From Bemisia tabaci (taxonomy: Eukaryota > Arthropoda > Insecta > Hemiptera > Aleyrodidae): DNA of 64,000 nucleotides. The stretch is taken from positions 47,762,985 through 47,826,984 of the forward strand of contig NC_092798.1 in NCBI RefSeq assembly GCF_918797505.1, written 5' to 3'. Below the pieces are notes generated by a model. It ran no database searches, was not told the origin of the DNA, and saw only the letters and a program-made list of their open reading frames with translations. This document shows positions 48,901-58,685 of the stretch, piece after piece (positions within the stretch are counted from its first letter, which is position 1; each line of letters starts with the position of its first letter). The translations under genes were made by a program, and so were the position numbers.

Positions 48901-51900
48901 TATAACCTTGAGACAAATAGACTAAAATTTACAATGAAAAATAAACTAGCAAAAATAAGGTACACGTAATTATTCTTTATATATGGTAAAGTGAGTTGAT
49001 AGGGACGAAGTGCCGATATCTTCCCTAATAGAGAAGCAGGTGGGGGTTTAGGCTTCGGCGGCACCAGCCATCGGTCAATACTGAAACAAAGTAAATTAAA
49101 TAAAATTGGGGTCAATACTCTGAATTAATCCGAAAGATGTTGAAGCAATTCAAATTACGTCGGAATGGAACTGTCATTAAAAGTGTTTGTTGAAAAGTCC
49201 TGTGTAAAAAACACTCCTTAACTTTCATTAAAATTATTACATTTCGATCATGAATTTTTTTAAATTTTAAAATAAAAAGCATAATAACAAATACCGCGTT
49301 ACAAATGTTCAATCCTAAAAAGTCCTCCTCCTACTTTGTTGTTCCTAGGTTGTTTTCAGTTCGCCTTCAGCTGCGTCCGCAGCAATTGCTGTTACGAATA
49401 TGTTGTGCGTGCTGATCTCAGCCCATTACATACTTGACTCTTCGAAGGCGTTTAATATGCGAAAGTAGAGCGGAGCACCCTGTTGGAGAACAACAGAAGT
49501 GAGATTGAACGAATCGATTTATTCTTACTTTGTTCGTTCTCCGACAGATTGCTCTACTTGTGCACAAAAAACGCCCTCAAAGAATAGAGTATGTAATGAG
49601 GTATAAATAGCACGCACAACATATTCGTAACAACAATTGCTGCAGACGCAGAAGAAGGCGAATTGTTCTGTTAAAAAAAGAGTATGATAGGAAGCCTGCA
49701 TTTGACGAAAGGGTATGTATCCGATCAAAATCAAACGGGGAAAAAAAACGTGAACCGATCAACAAAGATTCCATGGACAAATGTATAAAAAAGCTGATCA
49801 AAATCAGTAGAAAACTTACATTCACTTTGAAAATTTCAAATCGCGGTAAGTCGAAAATTAGGATCATTGAAGATTTCGATTATCCGTGATTTTAAGTCCA
49901 CGAGTATCGTACCATAGACTAACCCCGTGCAAACCGTTTTTGGGTACATTTTCGTCGCATTTTTTTTTTTTTTGCTTCAAGACTACTGAGGAAGGTAGCA
50001 ACTCTATTTATACTCCATTTAAATCCACTGAATTTATCAATTCTTGATGAGACAAGCTGCCTCACCTGGAATCGATTGTTAAACATACATTCAAATGGAG
50101 GAAAAGCAGGGTTCCCAACTTGCAAGAATCGGCCATCGAGCAGCGTAAATTTATCAAATCGACGCTCCTCTAACGTAAAGGCGTATCTCAATATCCACAA
50201 TAGCCCTGTTTTGCTTTCAGATACATGCGTTTTAGAGCTCATACCGGATTAGTGATACGCTCTCACGCCAGTGGCGCGATGAAATGACGTATAGCTATTT
50301 AAATCAGTTTATAAAGTTCTTTTCCCCTAAAACGGTTACAGATTAGTGCCTATTTTCACGGTGTGACCAACTATTCACGCGCCTGATCAACGGAGTCTTA
50401 CCTAATGGATAAATTTTCTAAAAGTCCGCCATGCTTTTCTAGTTGGTTCTTGAGTGCCTCATACGTAATAGCTCCCCTGGACTCATTGTCGGCGTCTTCG
50501 AAAAGTGCCATTGTTAAATCGTCTATTTGCTCTTCGCTGAACTGCATGCCATTCTCTTCCATACACGCTCGCATCACATTCTGCAGTTCTCTGCGTTGAA
50601 TCAGTCCATCCCCTTTAAAGAAAAAAGTCAAATTTTAGGAGAAATACTCTCAATTTATTCTAGGCGATTAAATTTAATTTCTTTATTGAGCGATATTATC
50701 TAAAACGAATAGCATGGATGAAAGTATGCGCCCGTACCGCCTTGCCAAGGAAAAACACAGTCTGAACGTTTGGACGTTGAGAAAATCCGTGTGTATTTTG
50801 CTTCCAATTGTTCAAAGACATCAATTCGTAATTTGATCTATATCTGAAAATTCCGAGGTAGAATTCTCATAAATTTTCATAAGAATGAATATTTTATCCG
50901 GGAAAATTCAAAAGCATACGGATGTTCATGCCCTGTTTCTCCCCGGCGCGGCAGTATGTAATATTATCCTGTCGCACTGAGAGATATTTTATACAAATCA
51001 CAAGAAAACAGTTTTCCGCGCCAGTTTTGGACTGTGTTTAGTGATACATATGAGTTAGGTTGGAATAATGACGTAAAATGAATAATCAAGAATGAAAAAT
51101 AAGAAAAAAAGATTCAGTGATACATGACCGTCACGGGTGAAAATTATAAAAATGTGATATTGACAGAAATACATTTTTGAGGGCAATGTCTATAAATGTA
51201 TTCGATACAAAAATGTGTGGCTAAAATAATGTGCTTTCCTCTTAAAGTTCCATGAATGATTACGTTTGCTCAAAAAAAATCTTTCCTCTTTCCCTGAAGA
51301 TCTACTATATGGCTTGAGTAACTTAATTTGTGATCTATTTCTCACTGTGACCAAACTTATGTGCCATTTTTTTCTCCCGCAGTGTAAACTCTTCCTGGTG
51401 TTTTAACCTATAGATGACATTAAATAGTGCTAAAACTTACCGTCTAAATCATAAACTTTAAAAAGGAAGCGTATTTTATCATCAGGGGTCTGCCCTGCAA
51501 ATTGATGCATAGCATCAAGGAATTCTTGCATAGAGATTGACCCAGAGTTGTCTTTGTCGAAAATTTGAAATACTCTATCCGTGAAAAATGGCTGAAAAAG
51601 AAAAAGAAACATAAAGCACGTAATGCTAAAGACGTTCATTATTGGTAAGTTACTTAAAGTCTGGAAAACGTCTGTAGACGGGTCCTTTTTATGGTACTAA
51701 AACATGATCATCGTCTGAATGCAACTATTCGTACTTAAATGATGTCAGTGTTGCATTTACTCAATTTGAAGGCGCCTAAGCCTCTACATTCTTCGCAGTT
51801 GAATACTCGCGGTATGTCAGTCTCATACGACTCTCACGAGCTATGGACACTTATTTTCTTCTTCATTTAAACTATGATAGACAAACGGTCTTACAAGCAT

Positions 51901-53719
51901 TAAATAAGCCTTCCTCAATATGCATCGATTTTTTAAGATGCGTTAAAAGGGGTGAAGTACAAAATTGTTCCAATAAATGTCTTCAATGGAAATAAAAACA
52001 TGTCATCTGGTGATATACATAGGAACCAAATAATCAAATCTTGGATTTTTTTGTGTGCATATGTCGCACTAGGTGGTTTTACAATTGCCGAGGAAACACC
52101 CAGATGCGTAGAAATATTTGCCTAACAAAACAACTGCACAAGAAAAATTTGGAAGAGCTTATAGTGATGTTGACTCACATTTTTGGTGATGAGGATCTTC
52201 TTGAAATCGTCCCTTCGAATTTCCCTCTCACTGCCGACAGTTTGCCGAAACAACTGCTCCAGCCAATCTAGGTTGCTTTTATCAAATCCAGATCTGGGCC
52301 TAAAAAATTACACGACCATCAGAAACACACCCAAATACAAGGAGAGCATATCATCATTCCAATTGTTACTCTTTTTCATTTTATAAATAAGGAACATAGG
52401 GATTCTTGAGAGAGGAAATGATCCATAGACAAGTGTAAGTTGAAAAAGATGTCGATTAAATGGATTACATTTTGCAATAAGGAACATCCCTACATAGGGA
52501 CACCAATGGCACGTATGTTGTTTCTAAAATAGGCCAGAAATAGTGGTTCCTTATTGCAAAATGTAATCCAAACTATGCGAAAAAAATTATTAGTGGTCTC
52601 ATCGGCGAATGAGCTGAAGCAGCTATACATTGCCCTTATACCCATTAAAATTAGATCACTTTCATTTACTCTTAAGTGAAAGATTCCATCCGAGTTTGTG
52701 GCAAGAAATAGTACATATTCACTAAGGAAACATTATAAAACCTCAATTATGTTAAAACTTTTAAAGTTAAAGTAAGAGGAGTTGATACCGAGTCATCTTA
52801 ATTCGGTCCACAGAATTAGTACATATAGACTTCGCAGAAAATTAATTTCGTAATTTATTTTTAAGAGACCAACAAGAAATTTTATTACGATTAGACAAGA
52901 GAATGTTACATACCTTGTGCTGGTAAGGGCTGCGAGAAACTCCATAATTTGAGCTGGAGTAACGATCCCATCATTATCTTTGTCAATAAGCCGGAATAAT
53001 TTGTCCACGATCTGTTCGAGATGAAAAAAAAAAATCATGTGTGGGAGAAGAGTGGATTCATTTTAAGCAGAATGTTACCTTCATCCTTCATTAGAAGTTC
53101 GAATGATATATGCAGGAAAAGTTGCGTTTCCTGTTATTGAAGGAGTTTTATAGTCATTTCCATTCACTCGAACAGCAACTTGATCATTTTCTATTTGCAA
53201 AACCGGAATTCAAGATTCCAATAGTTTTCAATGGTTTTGACCATAATCTTGACTTAAAATCGGATCCTGTTCTTATTAATTTCCCTTGCCATTAATCTTT
53301 TTTTCGTGTTTTTTTTTTTTAAGAAGAAGAAGATGAAGAAATGAACATTGGTAAAAAAAAAAAAAGCAAAAAAAGAATCAATTTGTTCGTAATCCTACTT
53401 ACTTTTTGATTCAGTGTAAAATTACCCATGGGCTTGTCTCGATTTTTGCTACATTTTGATATCGCACAAAAGAATCTCCTCTGATATTAGTACCTTATAT
53501 CTCTATTACTTGCAGGGCTGTGCTTTACACATAAAATGTAATTGATCTCAATACGTAAAAGAGTGATTGAAGCGTCTGTCATGCATGCTAATGTGAAATG
53601 AACTTACACCTTTGGCCTGGAATATTTGGCAAAATTTATCTAACGTTACTCTATCGTCGCCACAAAGCACATACGCAACACTCTCCAATTGCTCCGCTAA
53701 ATCCATTTGCTTCTCGTCC
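33718..53719 (-). CDS. Nox5: NADPH oxidase 5-like (calcium-regulated), 18 exons, N-terminus missing
   Basis: This is a transmembrane flavocytochrome that passes electrons from cytosolic NADPH through FAD and two haems to O2, making superoxide. The exons (high to low coordinate) are 53608-53719, 52914-53011, 52179-52299, 51441-51591, 50402-50612, 48854-49080, 47763-47951, 44451-44644, 41380-41568, 40447-40579, 39843-40026, 39343-39521, 38556-38700, 37552-37777, 36506-36634, 35556-35765, 34528-34731 and 33718-33915. They sum to 3100 nt, every junction is GT..AG and all phases agree, giving 1032 residues plus one leading base. EF hands occupy residues ~1-230, the membrane domain ~255-490, FAD ~498-541, a long linker 543-829 and NADPH motifs 830-1032. 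EF hands plus one NOX core without a peroxidase domain identify Nox5 rather than Duox or Nox2. The first codon has one base in 53719 and two in an unseen upstream exon, so the start is not in the model. No frameshift or missing catalytic residue was seen. Confidence 0.96.
34528..34731 (-). CDS. Nox5: Nox5 exon: NADPH-binding domain, middle
   Basis: Acceptor ...tttcttag, donor gtaaca. Encodes 68 residues in phase 0. VDFFWINRDQRSFEWF is the conserved NOX motif that contacts the adenine side of NADPH, and the following helix ends MHMYITSA. Confidence 0.98.
35074..35510. mobile_element. TCGATCGA foldback element in a Nox5 intron
   Basis: Ends GGAGGGCATGG and CATACCCTCC. Interior of AATCGATCGACA-type units in both orientations. 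Flanks CATTTTTT and TATTTTTT agree at 7 of 8. Its right end lies 46 bp from the exon at 35556-35765. Confidence 0.8.
35556..35765 (-). CDS. Nox5: Nox5 exon: NADPH-binding domain, glycine loops
   Basis: Acceptor ...tgtaacag, donor gtgagt. Encodes 70 residues. FLDGPYGAPSS and IATGIGVTPFASIL are the pyrophosphate and ribose contacts of the NOX NADPH site. HSCPKCKYTW adds a Cys-x2-Cys pair. The intron upstream holds a TIR element at 35827-36058. Confidence 0.98.
35827..36058. mobile_element. Miniature TIR element in Nox5 intron
   Basis: aagggtg...ccgaaaaaaaattgaagttg and its inverse; the central ctaaattac...gtaattcagcattttat also pairs. 232 bp. Confidence 0.75.
36506..36634 (-). CDS. Nox5: Nox5 exon: last linker exon
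   Basis: Acceptor ...tttttttcag, donor gtaatg. It is 129 nt, phase 0 to 0, so it could be skipped without a frameshift. It encodes 43 residues ending HINYPVGKPLE, the strand that precedes the NADPH-binding loop. Confidence 0.87.
37552..37777 (-). CDS. Nox5: Nox5 exon: linker with charged helices
   Basis: Acceptor ...ttttttag, donor gtgagc. Encodes 75 residues, including LREYQRSESEKSFDECQMKR and NKPTIIAFKTPSLESCEAKL. Phase 0 at its end. No domain recognised. It lies between the FAD and NADPH halves of the dehydrogenase domain. Confidence 0.9.
38029..38266. mobile_element. Palindromic element in Nox5 intron
   Basis: Arms starting cgtcaccatccggccaaagt with aaaatttccgccgccatttt near the centre. 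A second copy is at 55489-55710. Confidence 0.75.
38556..38700 (-). CDS. Nox5: Nox5 exon: linker
   Basis: Acceptor ...aattttag, donor gtaagt. Encodes 47 residues, from DIFNAGSGPKKPQPVN to ENRSKKRDRLLA. SKTPLEKSFSMPDMENRSKK carries several basic-Ser patterns. No domain recognised. Confidence 0.88.
39343..39521 (-). CDS. Nox5: Nox5 exon: basic, Ser-rich linker
   Basis: Acceptor ...gttaacag, donor gtaagg. Encodes 59 residues, basic at the start (QLKRQFSRKDSG) and Ser/Thr/Asp-rich at the end (ASTDSDISTSDAGSNTG). Its basic-Ser character would suit phosphorylation or calmodulin contact, which is inference. Phase agrees with both neighbours. Confidence 0.88.
39843..40026 (-). CDS. Nox5: Nox5 exon: end of FAD domain and start of long linker
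   Basis: Acceptor ...atttcag, donor gtatgc. Starts MWLHIRGVGEWTNRLHNYFE, the conserved strand-helix after the FAD motif, then turns into a Pro/Thr/Glu-rich stretch without recognisable fold (LPTVEPKPTPAAVATVPE). Encodes 60 residues, ending in phase 2. Confidence 0.93.
40447..40579 (-). CDS. Nox5: Nox5 exon: FAD-binding domain
   Basis: Acceptor ...atgttacag, donor gtacta. Encodes 44 residues. FHPGDYVFVNVP and WHPFTISSAPE match the NOX flavin-binding core, the HPFT-x-x-S motif contacting FAD. Confidence 0.97.
41380..41568 (-). CDS. Nox5: Nox5 exon: TM5-TM6, second haem histidine pair
   Basis: Acceptor ...atattcag, donor gtgagt. Encodes 63 residues in phase 0. FYWTHLLYVPFW followed by ILLIIHG places two His 12 residues apart, the second haem-ligand pair. 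GPNFWKWYIIPGLLYLGERV is the outer loop and TM6, entering the FAD domain. Confidence 0.97.
42045..42850. repeat. Repeat interrupted by the 550 bp element
   Basis: Left part cgtttacgaaagaacgtaac ... and right part ggtaaccttggaattgagtt match, in order, the single stretch 63310-63560. Confidence 0.7.
42232..42781. mobile_element. 550 bp TIR element, copy 2, nested
   Basis: Ends TGGACCATTAGACAAGGTA and TACCTTGTCTACTGGTCCA. It interrupts another repeat (42045-42850) whose unbroken relative is at 63310-63560. Lies in a Nox5 intron. Confidence 0.8.
44225..44375. repeat. Imperfect inverted repeat (ccatttaaat type)
   Basis: aagttggaaacactgtcttt..ccatttaaat with inverse aaatggagcgttaccaactt. Relatives at about 48600-48760 and 50000-50120, all in Nox5 introns. 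Confidence 0.55.
44451..44644 (-). CDS. Nox5: Nox5 exon: extracellular loop and TM4
   Basis: Acceptor ...gtgtacag, donor gtactt. Encodes 64 residues after a split Gly codon. The N-terminal part (WLFTSEPGLFGLIDGWANPTG) is the loop typical of Nox5 and VLLATILSIMFICSQTFV is TM4. Ends in phase 0. Confidence 0.96.
45073..46459. mobile_element. 1.4 kb TIR element carrying 5S-like sequence
   Basis: The ends CCCTGGTAAAAATGGCAAGTG-like (left) and its inverse (right, ending 46459) are perfect for at least 18 bp. Inside are many short motifs of the type TGAGGTCAGTGC, in both orientations, near both ends, and a secondary inverted repeat around 46305-46440. No transposase frame is present. It lies in the Nox5 intron between the exons at 47763 and 44451. 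Confidence 0.75.
46046..46165 (+). rRNA. 5S rRNA-derived sequence (pseudogene or SINE head)
   Basis: The stretch gacgatcaccgaagttaag, then gtcgggcg, gttagtacttaga and gaccgcatgggaac follows the order and spacing of the 5S rRNA internal region, including the polymerase III control region. The 5' and 3' ends that pair in 5S rRNA are degraded, so this is not a working 5S gene. It sits inside a TIR element at 45073-46459. 5S-derived SINEs (SINE3 type) are a known possibility. Confidence 0.8.
47763..47951 (-). CDS. Nox5: Nox5 exon: TM2-TM3, first haem histidine pair
   Basis: Acceptor ...gttttcag, donor gtgggt. Encodes 62 residues. TM2 is MFVLVLMLRHCITFLR. TM3 runs from YFHKLTGFFIFF to YSVLHTIMH, with two His separated by 13 residues, the spacing of the haem ligands of NOX proteins. 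Confidence 0.97.
48854..49080 (-). CDS. Nox5: Nox5 exon: junction to membrane domain, TM1
   Basis: Acceptor ...gtttcag, donor gtgagt. Encodes 75 residues. A Pro/Lys-rich stretch (LVPPKPKPPPAS) links the EF-hand domain to the membrane. The hydrophobic run YLIFASLFFIVNFSLFV is the first transmembrane helix, followed by YEYRHSNFYVMIARACG, which matches the start of the NOX ferric-reductase domain. Confidence 0.95.
49345..49981. mobile_element. Foldback element, core and right arm, in Nox5 intron
   Basis: Core from ttttcagttcgccttcagct to its inverse near 49665, then the right arm ending gcttcaag. Inserted between the exons at 50402 and 49080. Confidence 0.7.
50402..50612 (-). CDS. Nox5: Nox5 exon: EF hand 4 and following helices
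   Basis: Acceptor ...tttaaag, donor gtaaga. Completes the loop begun in the previous exon to DLDGDGLIQRRE, a canonical EF hand. A second acidic stretch, ADNESRGAITYE, looks like a degenerate loop with one extra residue. Encodes 69 residues and two bases of a Ser codon. Confidence 0.96.
51441..51591 (-). CDS. Nox5: Nox5 exon: EF hand 3 and start of EF hand 4
   Basis: Acceptor ...gaaaaag/tttttcag, donor gtaagt. Encodes 50 residues and one base of a Gly codon. DKDNSGSISMQE is a fully canonical calcium loop with Glu at position 12. The exon ends inside the next loop, after VYDLD. Confidence 0.96.
52179..52299 (-). CDS. Nox5: Nox5 exon: linker between EF hands
   Basis: Acceptor ...ttttttag, donor gtgagt. 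Completes the split Arg codon, then encodes 40 residues including LDWLEQLFRQ and REIRRDDFKKIL, amphipathic helices of the regulatory domain. Ends in phase 0. Confidence 0.93.
52462..52569. mobile_element. 108 bp miniature element in Nox5 intron
   Basis: ggattacattttgcaataag and its inverse; resembles 5040-5176 in size and end composition. Confidence 0.8.
52914..53011 (-). CDS. Nox5: Nox5 exon: EF hand 2
   Basis: Acceptor ...cgaacag and donor gtatgt. Encodes 32 residues plus two bases of an Arg codon. The loop DKDNDGIVTPAQ is a canonical 12-residue EF-hand loop except for Gln at position 12, where Glu is usual. Confidence 0.95.
53608..53719 (-). CDS. Nox5: Nox5 exon (first found): degenerate EF-hand region
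   Basis: Acceptor ...tttcag before 53719 and donor gtaagt after 53608. The exon begins with the last base of a split codon and ends in phase 0. It encodes 37 residues, from DEKQMDLAEQ to FCQIFQAKG. The segment CGDDRVTLDKF resembles a calcium loop that lacks the regular acidic spacing, as expected for the degenerate first EF hand of Nox5. At least one further coding exon must lie upstream. Confidence 0.88.
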
Positions 53720-54290
53720 CTGAAACAAATCATCGTTCAATTTAAAGAAATTAAACTGTAACGATTCATTTTTTGCAATTTAATATATTCTTCCACAGAG
53801 GCCCGCTTGTATTTTTTTCCCACTGAAACCTCTTTTGTTAGAACCAAAAATAAATAAGTTAACCCACTTATGTACATGGGTGGATGGAGAAAATCGATTT
53901 CTAATTGAATCAACCAATTTTTTAGAAATGTTGTCCGATATCATCTTTAAAGCAATTTTACCGTCAAATTATTGCATCTATTTTTGTTGTAGTTTTGAAT
54001 TAAAAAAGGGGAACATTTCTTGAGGCGTAACGCATTGAAATATTTTGAAGGAACGTAAATTCATTCAAAGGTTGCCAAATTTATTCAAGTTATTTAAATA
54101 TTTACAAGAATATGACTGCGCAATAGCTGTCCTAAATTTTGCTGCATTTTGCAAATAACTAGTAGAAAACTCGTTGGAGTTTTCAACAAAAAATGTCAAG
54201 AATCTTCCTGGTAATAATATAAGTTATCAGTGAGAATTTCGCACGTTAAAATGTAGTTACGTTCTTTTGCTGGAAAACTTTTACCTATAG

Positions 54291-54596
54291 CGAGCTGACT
54301 ACTAAAATTGATAGACAAAGTGATAGGCAGAGGCCTGATTATCAAAATTGATAGAAAAATCCATAGACAATGGAGAAAATGATAAATTAAGGGATCCTAT
54401 TGGTGGAAGCAGGTGGTTGCAATGAAGAAAGGAGTAAGTAATTAGGTAACTGCAACACATAAGGTATCCGATAGTTATTCCATCATCTCCCTCCTTAGTC
54501 TACAACAATCACCCGTTTCAACTAATAGGATTGCACATAATCACTGTCTTCTTTATCTATCGCTCTGTCTATAGATTTCAAGAGTCAGCCCGCGGG
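54291..54596. mobile_element. Miniature element, relative of 7819-8091
   Basis: Left gctgactactaaaattgata and right inverse ...gagtcagcccgcggg. Carries a duplicated left arm (gattatcaaaattgataga). Confidence 0.65.
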
Positions 54597-55303
54597 GTGA
54601 TCCAAAAGTCCCACTACTCTTATAACTCCGTATGTTCTTTCCTTTTTTTAGAATGGCCCCTTCTAAATGGGGGCCCCAAAAGTCGTTTCCTTTGACCCAG
54701 GAGCACATACAAAATTTCAAGTCTCCATCTCAATTTGTCCGAAAGATACAGGGCTGATGTCTAGTGCTGGTTGTCCAGCACTTTTGGATCATTCTGTATA
54801 AGGCTGGAAGGACCTACCGATCCCGAATGCGTGAAACTATAAGTGCTTCGTGCGGAACAGCGTGGTTCGAGAATATCCGCTGACCACCATCGTTGCAAGA
54901 TAGTGCGGATAATCAGCACTTTTCCCCATTTGAACCCATGAAAAATATCCACAGTTTATCGCACAATCTACCTACTTTGCTGACCACGCTGCTGTGTTAC
55001 AGAAGAGAGCCGTAAGTGCATTTGTGTATGAGCCACGGTTCGCAAATGTTCTTACGTATCTCGAGGCTCATACCATGATGCATTTACTGCTCTTTTCCGT
55101 AACGGCATCACGCCGCGCCGCACTGTGTCGGACGGAACGGTGAGGCAGGTGACAGGTGTTTGTGTTTAATGACCTCCAATTCTTATTGAATCACTGTTAT
55201 TGAAAATTGGGCAGTGGTGATCATTACGTCAAGGAGTGGACGAGTAGCAAGAATCCGTTCGGTCTCTTCCCATAACTCCCCCGGGCACTTCTTTCGAATA
55301 TTA

Positions 55304-55425
55304 GGACGCATTTAAATCAAATGGAGCTACATCCATTCAGTCATAATCCCTGGAATCCATAAGAATTCATGCACCAAAGGGCTCATGTCATGATGGATAT
55401 AGTTCCTTTTGATTTAAATGCGTCC
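55304..55425. mobile_element. 122 bp miniature element
   Basis: ggacgcatttaaatcaaatg and inverse ...cttttgatttaaatgcgtcc. Relative at 61976-62096. Confidence 0.8.
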
Positions 55426-55488
55426 GTTTCAAAAAATGCCGCGCTGAAGTGGAATGCCAGGTGAGCTTAAAGACGTTGACGAATCGTC

Positions 55489-55710
55489 ACCCTCCGGACA
55501 AAAAATCACAATCGCCATGCGACGATTCAAAATTTCCATCTCCATTTTATTTTTTAAAGAGAAATTGTTCAACGAAGCTATCCGAAAATTGCACTAAATT
55601 TTCTTTGTGCTGCCAATACAACAATTCCTCGGGAAAAAAATAAAAATGCGGCGGAAATGTTTAAATGTCGCGTGGTGCTTATGATACTTTGGTCGGAAAG
55701 TGACGAAATA
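55489..55710. mobile_element. Palindromic element, second copy
   Basis: cgtcaccctccggacaaaaa and inverse around tttggtcggaaagtgacg; internal ttgttcaacgaagct is shared with 38029-38266. Confidence 0.7.
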
Positions 55711-56518
55711 TCCTTTGATAAAATACGCATTTTATGGAAATCCGTGAAAAATCTTCTTACAATTTTGCAGATAGTTTTGTTTGTAATTCGATGTATAGTA
55801 TGCATAAGTTTCAAAGAGGTATGTGTATTGCTTTTCTCAAAAATCAGTGTTTTGTCGGGGAAAATTTGACAATATCCGAATATCCATGTGGTATATTTCC
55901 TCAGCCCGGCAAAGTATCAAGAACTTACTTTAAAGTTGGTTTTCCGCGTGAAATTTTAGAGAGACCTCCCTGTTCGACAACAAGTCTAAAGGCACAATGT
56001 ATACGAGTGCGCACCTCGCTTTGTCCTTGGTCGGCACGTATTACTTCATCATGAAGATGGCATAATTTAAAAAGGACGTCTCCAAAAAGAGACTCATGGC
56101 TCCAGCGACATTACTGTAGCGCAAAGAAGTGGTCCAATTTAAACTTAAACAGCGGTAAATGATCTTACTCTAAGTATCTTAATATGTAATTTGAAAAATA
56201 GAATGAACTTGTGAATCAACCACTGTACTAATTGCGAGGGGCGTTGGTTCATTTGAAAGGTGTTGTTCTCAATGCTTCGGGAAAACTATAAATTATTTTC
56301 TGGGGTTCGTCCCCGATTTTTAAATCCCTAAAAACTCATAAATTGGATGAGGGGAAGTGGGGGTTTTTTGTTTTTTGTTTTTCGGAAAAGTTTTGTTGCT
56401 ACGCATCTTACTTTACCGTTTGCTGTCTTTTTATCAGCTGTTTTCATTCAACAATCATCATTAAGTGAGGTTACTTCCAACACTCAACTGCCATCAACTT
56501 ACATTTTTCTTTTCCCGC

Positions 56519-56557
<39 letters not shown>

Positions 56558-56828
56558 GGTTTTTCATGATTGGTTCCATCTTTTTCCTATTGTCAATTTT
56601 TCCTCATTAAGTCAATAACCTCCAAGTTTTTTTTCTCATTTCCGATCAGAACTTTTCGCGCTGTTTCTTTTCAATGTGTATAAATATGTTTATTATTAAT
56701 TTCCATTTTCATTTCATCCTTTTTCTTCTGATTTATTTTTTTTAATTTAAAAATTGAACTTTTCAGTTATGATTTTGTTAAAATAATAATAATTTTTACT
56801 AATTTTAATTTTAAATTTAACAGTTGTT

Positions 56829-57585
56829 ATGAGTGAAATTTTCAATGACCGAGGCGGTCGTCCTCCAAAACGTGGTCGCGTTTTCCAGAATTCTTCGCAT
56901 GTTCGTTTAGTGAAGCAAGAACTTAACTCTGTTATTAGTATAGAAAATCAAAGTTTCATTTCTTCATTTCGGAAGTATAAAATTGATGATCAGAACTTTG
57001 ATGAAAATTTTGTTACCAAATTTTCAGTCGGTTCAATGAATATAATTTGTCATCATTGTGATGCTCGCCATTTTCAGGGTGAAATGTCCAATGGTCATTT
57101 TAATAACTGCTGCCAAAATGGCTTAATTTCTTTACCGAGTATTCGGACAAATACCGATTTGAAATCATTATTTTTATATTCTCCAAATTTCATAAAGCAT
57201 ATCAGAAATTATAATAGTGCTGTTGCTTTTGCCTCTTTCTCTGCAAATCGAATTGATATTCCGGGTGATGGACCTTATTGCTTTAAAGTTCAAGGATCCA
57301 TATATAGGTAAGTTTATTACCGGAACCAGAATGCAGACTGAACATGGAAAAAACGAAGAAGAAAAAGCGGAAAAATTAGATGAAGTTAAAACAGGAGCAG
57401 AAAAAGAAGAAGAACCAGAAGGAACAGCTACTGAAGAAGAAAAAGAAGAAGCAAAAAAAGAAAAGACAAAAGGAGGAAAGAAGAAGAGCAAAGTTGTAGG
57501 AAATATAGGAAGAAAAGCAGGACAGAAATGGCAAAAGAAGAATCAACAATTTAATCGAAAAAAAAGCAAAGTATTTAAAAAATAA
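56829..57585 (+). pseudogene. Helitron helicase N-terminal domain, truncated, with Lys/Glu-rich tail
   Basis: The first frame (56829-57311) encodes 160 residues with the layout of the domain that precedes the Rep endonuclease in Helitron proteins: IICHHCDARHFQGE (Cys-x2-Cys and His), FNNCCQNGLISLPS, then FIKHIRNYNSAVAFASF and GPYCFKVQGSIYR. The frame then stops. A +1 frame stays open to 57585 and encodes an extreme Lys/Glu tail (EEEKAEKLDEVKTGAEKEEE ... KKKSKVFKK). No Rep catalytic motifs and no helicase motifs are present, so the element is non-autonomous. The stop codon overlaps a perfect donor-like AGGTAAGT, but no usable acceptor follows closely. Confidence 0.8.
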
Positions 57586-57834
57586 AAAAAGATCTTCTTT
57601 AAAATTAGTTTGAAAACAAATGTAAAACCTAAAAAATAATTTTGTATGAAGATTAAAACAAAATTTTAGTTTAAAGTTTACTAAATAAAATTACAATTTT
57701 TGAAAACATTTGTTATATTTATTCTCTCAAAAAAATAATTAGACCCGATTCAAAGACAAAACAGAAAATTAAATGAAAATAAATAAATAAAAAAAAAAAA
57801 ACATGTGAAAGTGAAAAGTGTACAGGAAAAATAA

Positions 57835-57865
57835 GGGGCTGCGAAGCAGCCCCATAAGCCCCTAG
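57835..57865 (+). mobile_element. Helitron 3' terminus
   Basis: A 19 nt hairpin (8 bp stem GGGGCTGC, loop GAA) at 57835-57853 is followed 8 nt later by CTAG at 57862-57865 and then T. A hairpin shortly before CTRR, with insertion before T, is the Helitron 3' signature. It closes the element holding the truncated ORF at 56829. The 5' TC end was not located. Confidence 0.8.
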
Positions 57866-58685
57866 TTAAATATATACTCGGGAGTAAATTGTAATAATTT
57901 ACGTTCAACACTCCGTGATAACAGGTTTACGATGATTGGGACCTGACTCCTAGCCACTCGGGAGCTAGTTTAAATTGAGCAGGTAAGTGAAGAGCAGCAA
58001 AATAGTTTTTTTAAATAGATTGAGGAGCATTTCATGAGAGCCTTAGACAACAGTATAAATTTGAAGTCACCATATTTCAGATAAAATAGGGCCCTGCGAT
58101 TTTGCAAGCTATGCAATTTCCTCTAGAATCACGATGAATCAAAATTGCCACTTCACAATATTCGCTCGCTGACTATTACCCGCATTCTGCAGAGCAATGA
58201 AAGCCAGAAATCCGAAAATTATAACTCGAGACACAGAACTATTACAGAGTTTATTGTGACTCTAATAATATTTTTTTGGATTGGTACCTTTTTTTCTCCG
58301 CAGAACAGTGTAAATCTAACATACTATTCTACCATTCTATTACATTTCAGTTGATTAATCTTTTTTTTTTTTTTTTTTTTTTTTTGCGAAATTTGTGGCA
58401 CCATACACAACTAATTTAAATTTCTCGAGGCAAAAAATCTTATTTTCCGCTTACTCGTAGGCATTTTTTCTACCGGTCTCCACCTCGTATCAATTGCGGC
58501 GAACAGTGATCAGTGTGCCTTTTTGAAATTTTGACTAATTGATTCTAAGTTATTTATGGCCTAAACCGAGGCGTAACAACACTTCTGCCAAATCGACTAG
58601 GTAATTTATCACCTATGAACACCTCTTTAGGGACACTTGGGTGCTTTATCCGCAAAATCAGACACCCATGCGTCATGTGCGCAGG

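Noticed and set aside
33718..53719. Dual oxidase (Duox) as identity
   Set aside because: No peroxidase-like domain or extra first membrane segment was found; EF hands lie directly before the NOX membrane domain and number more than two.
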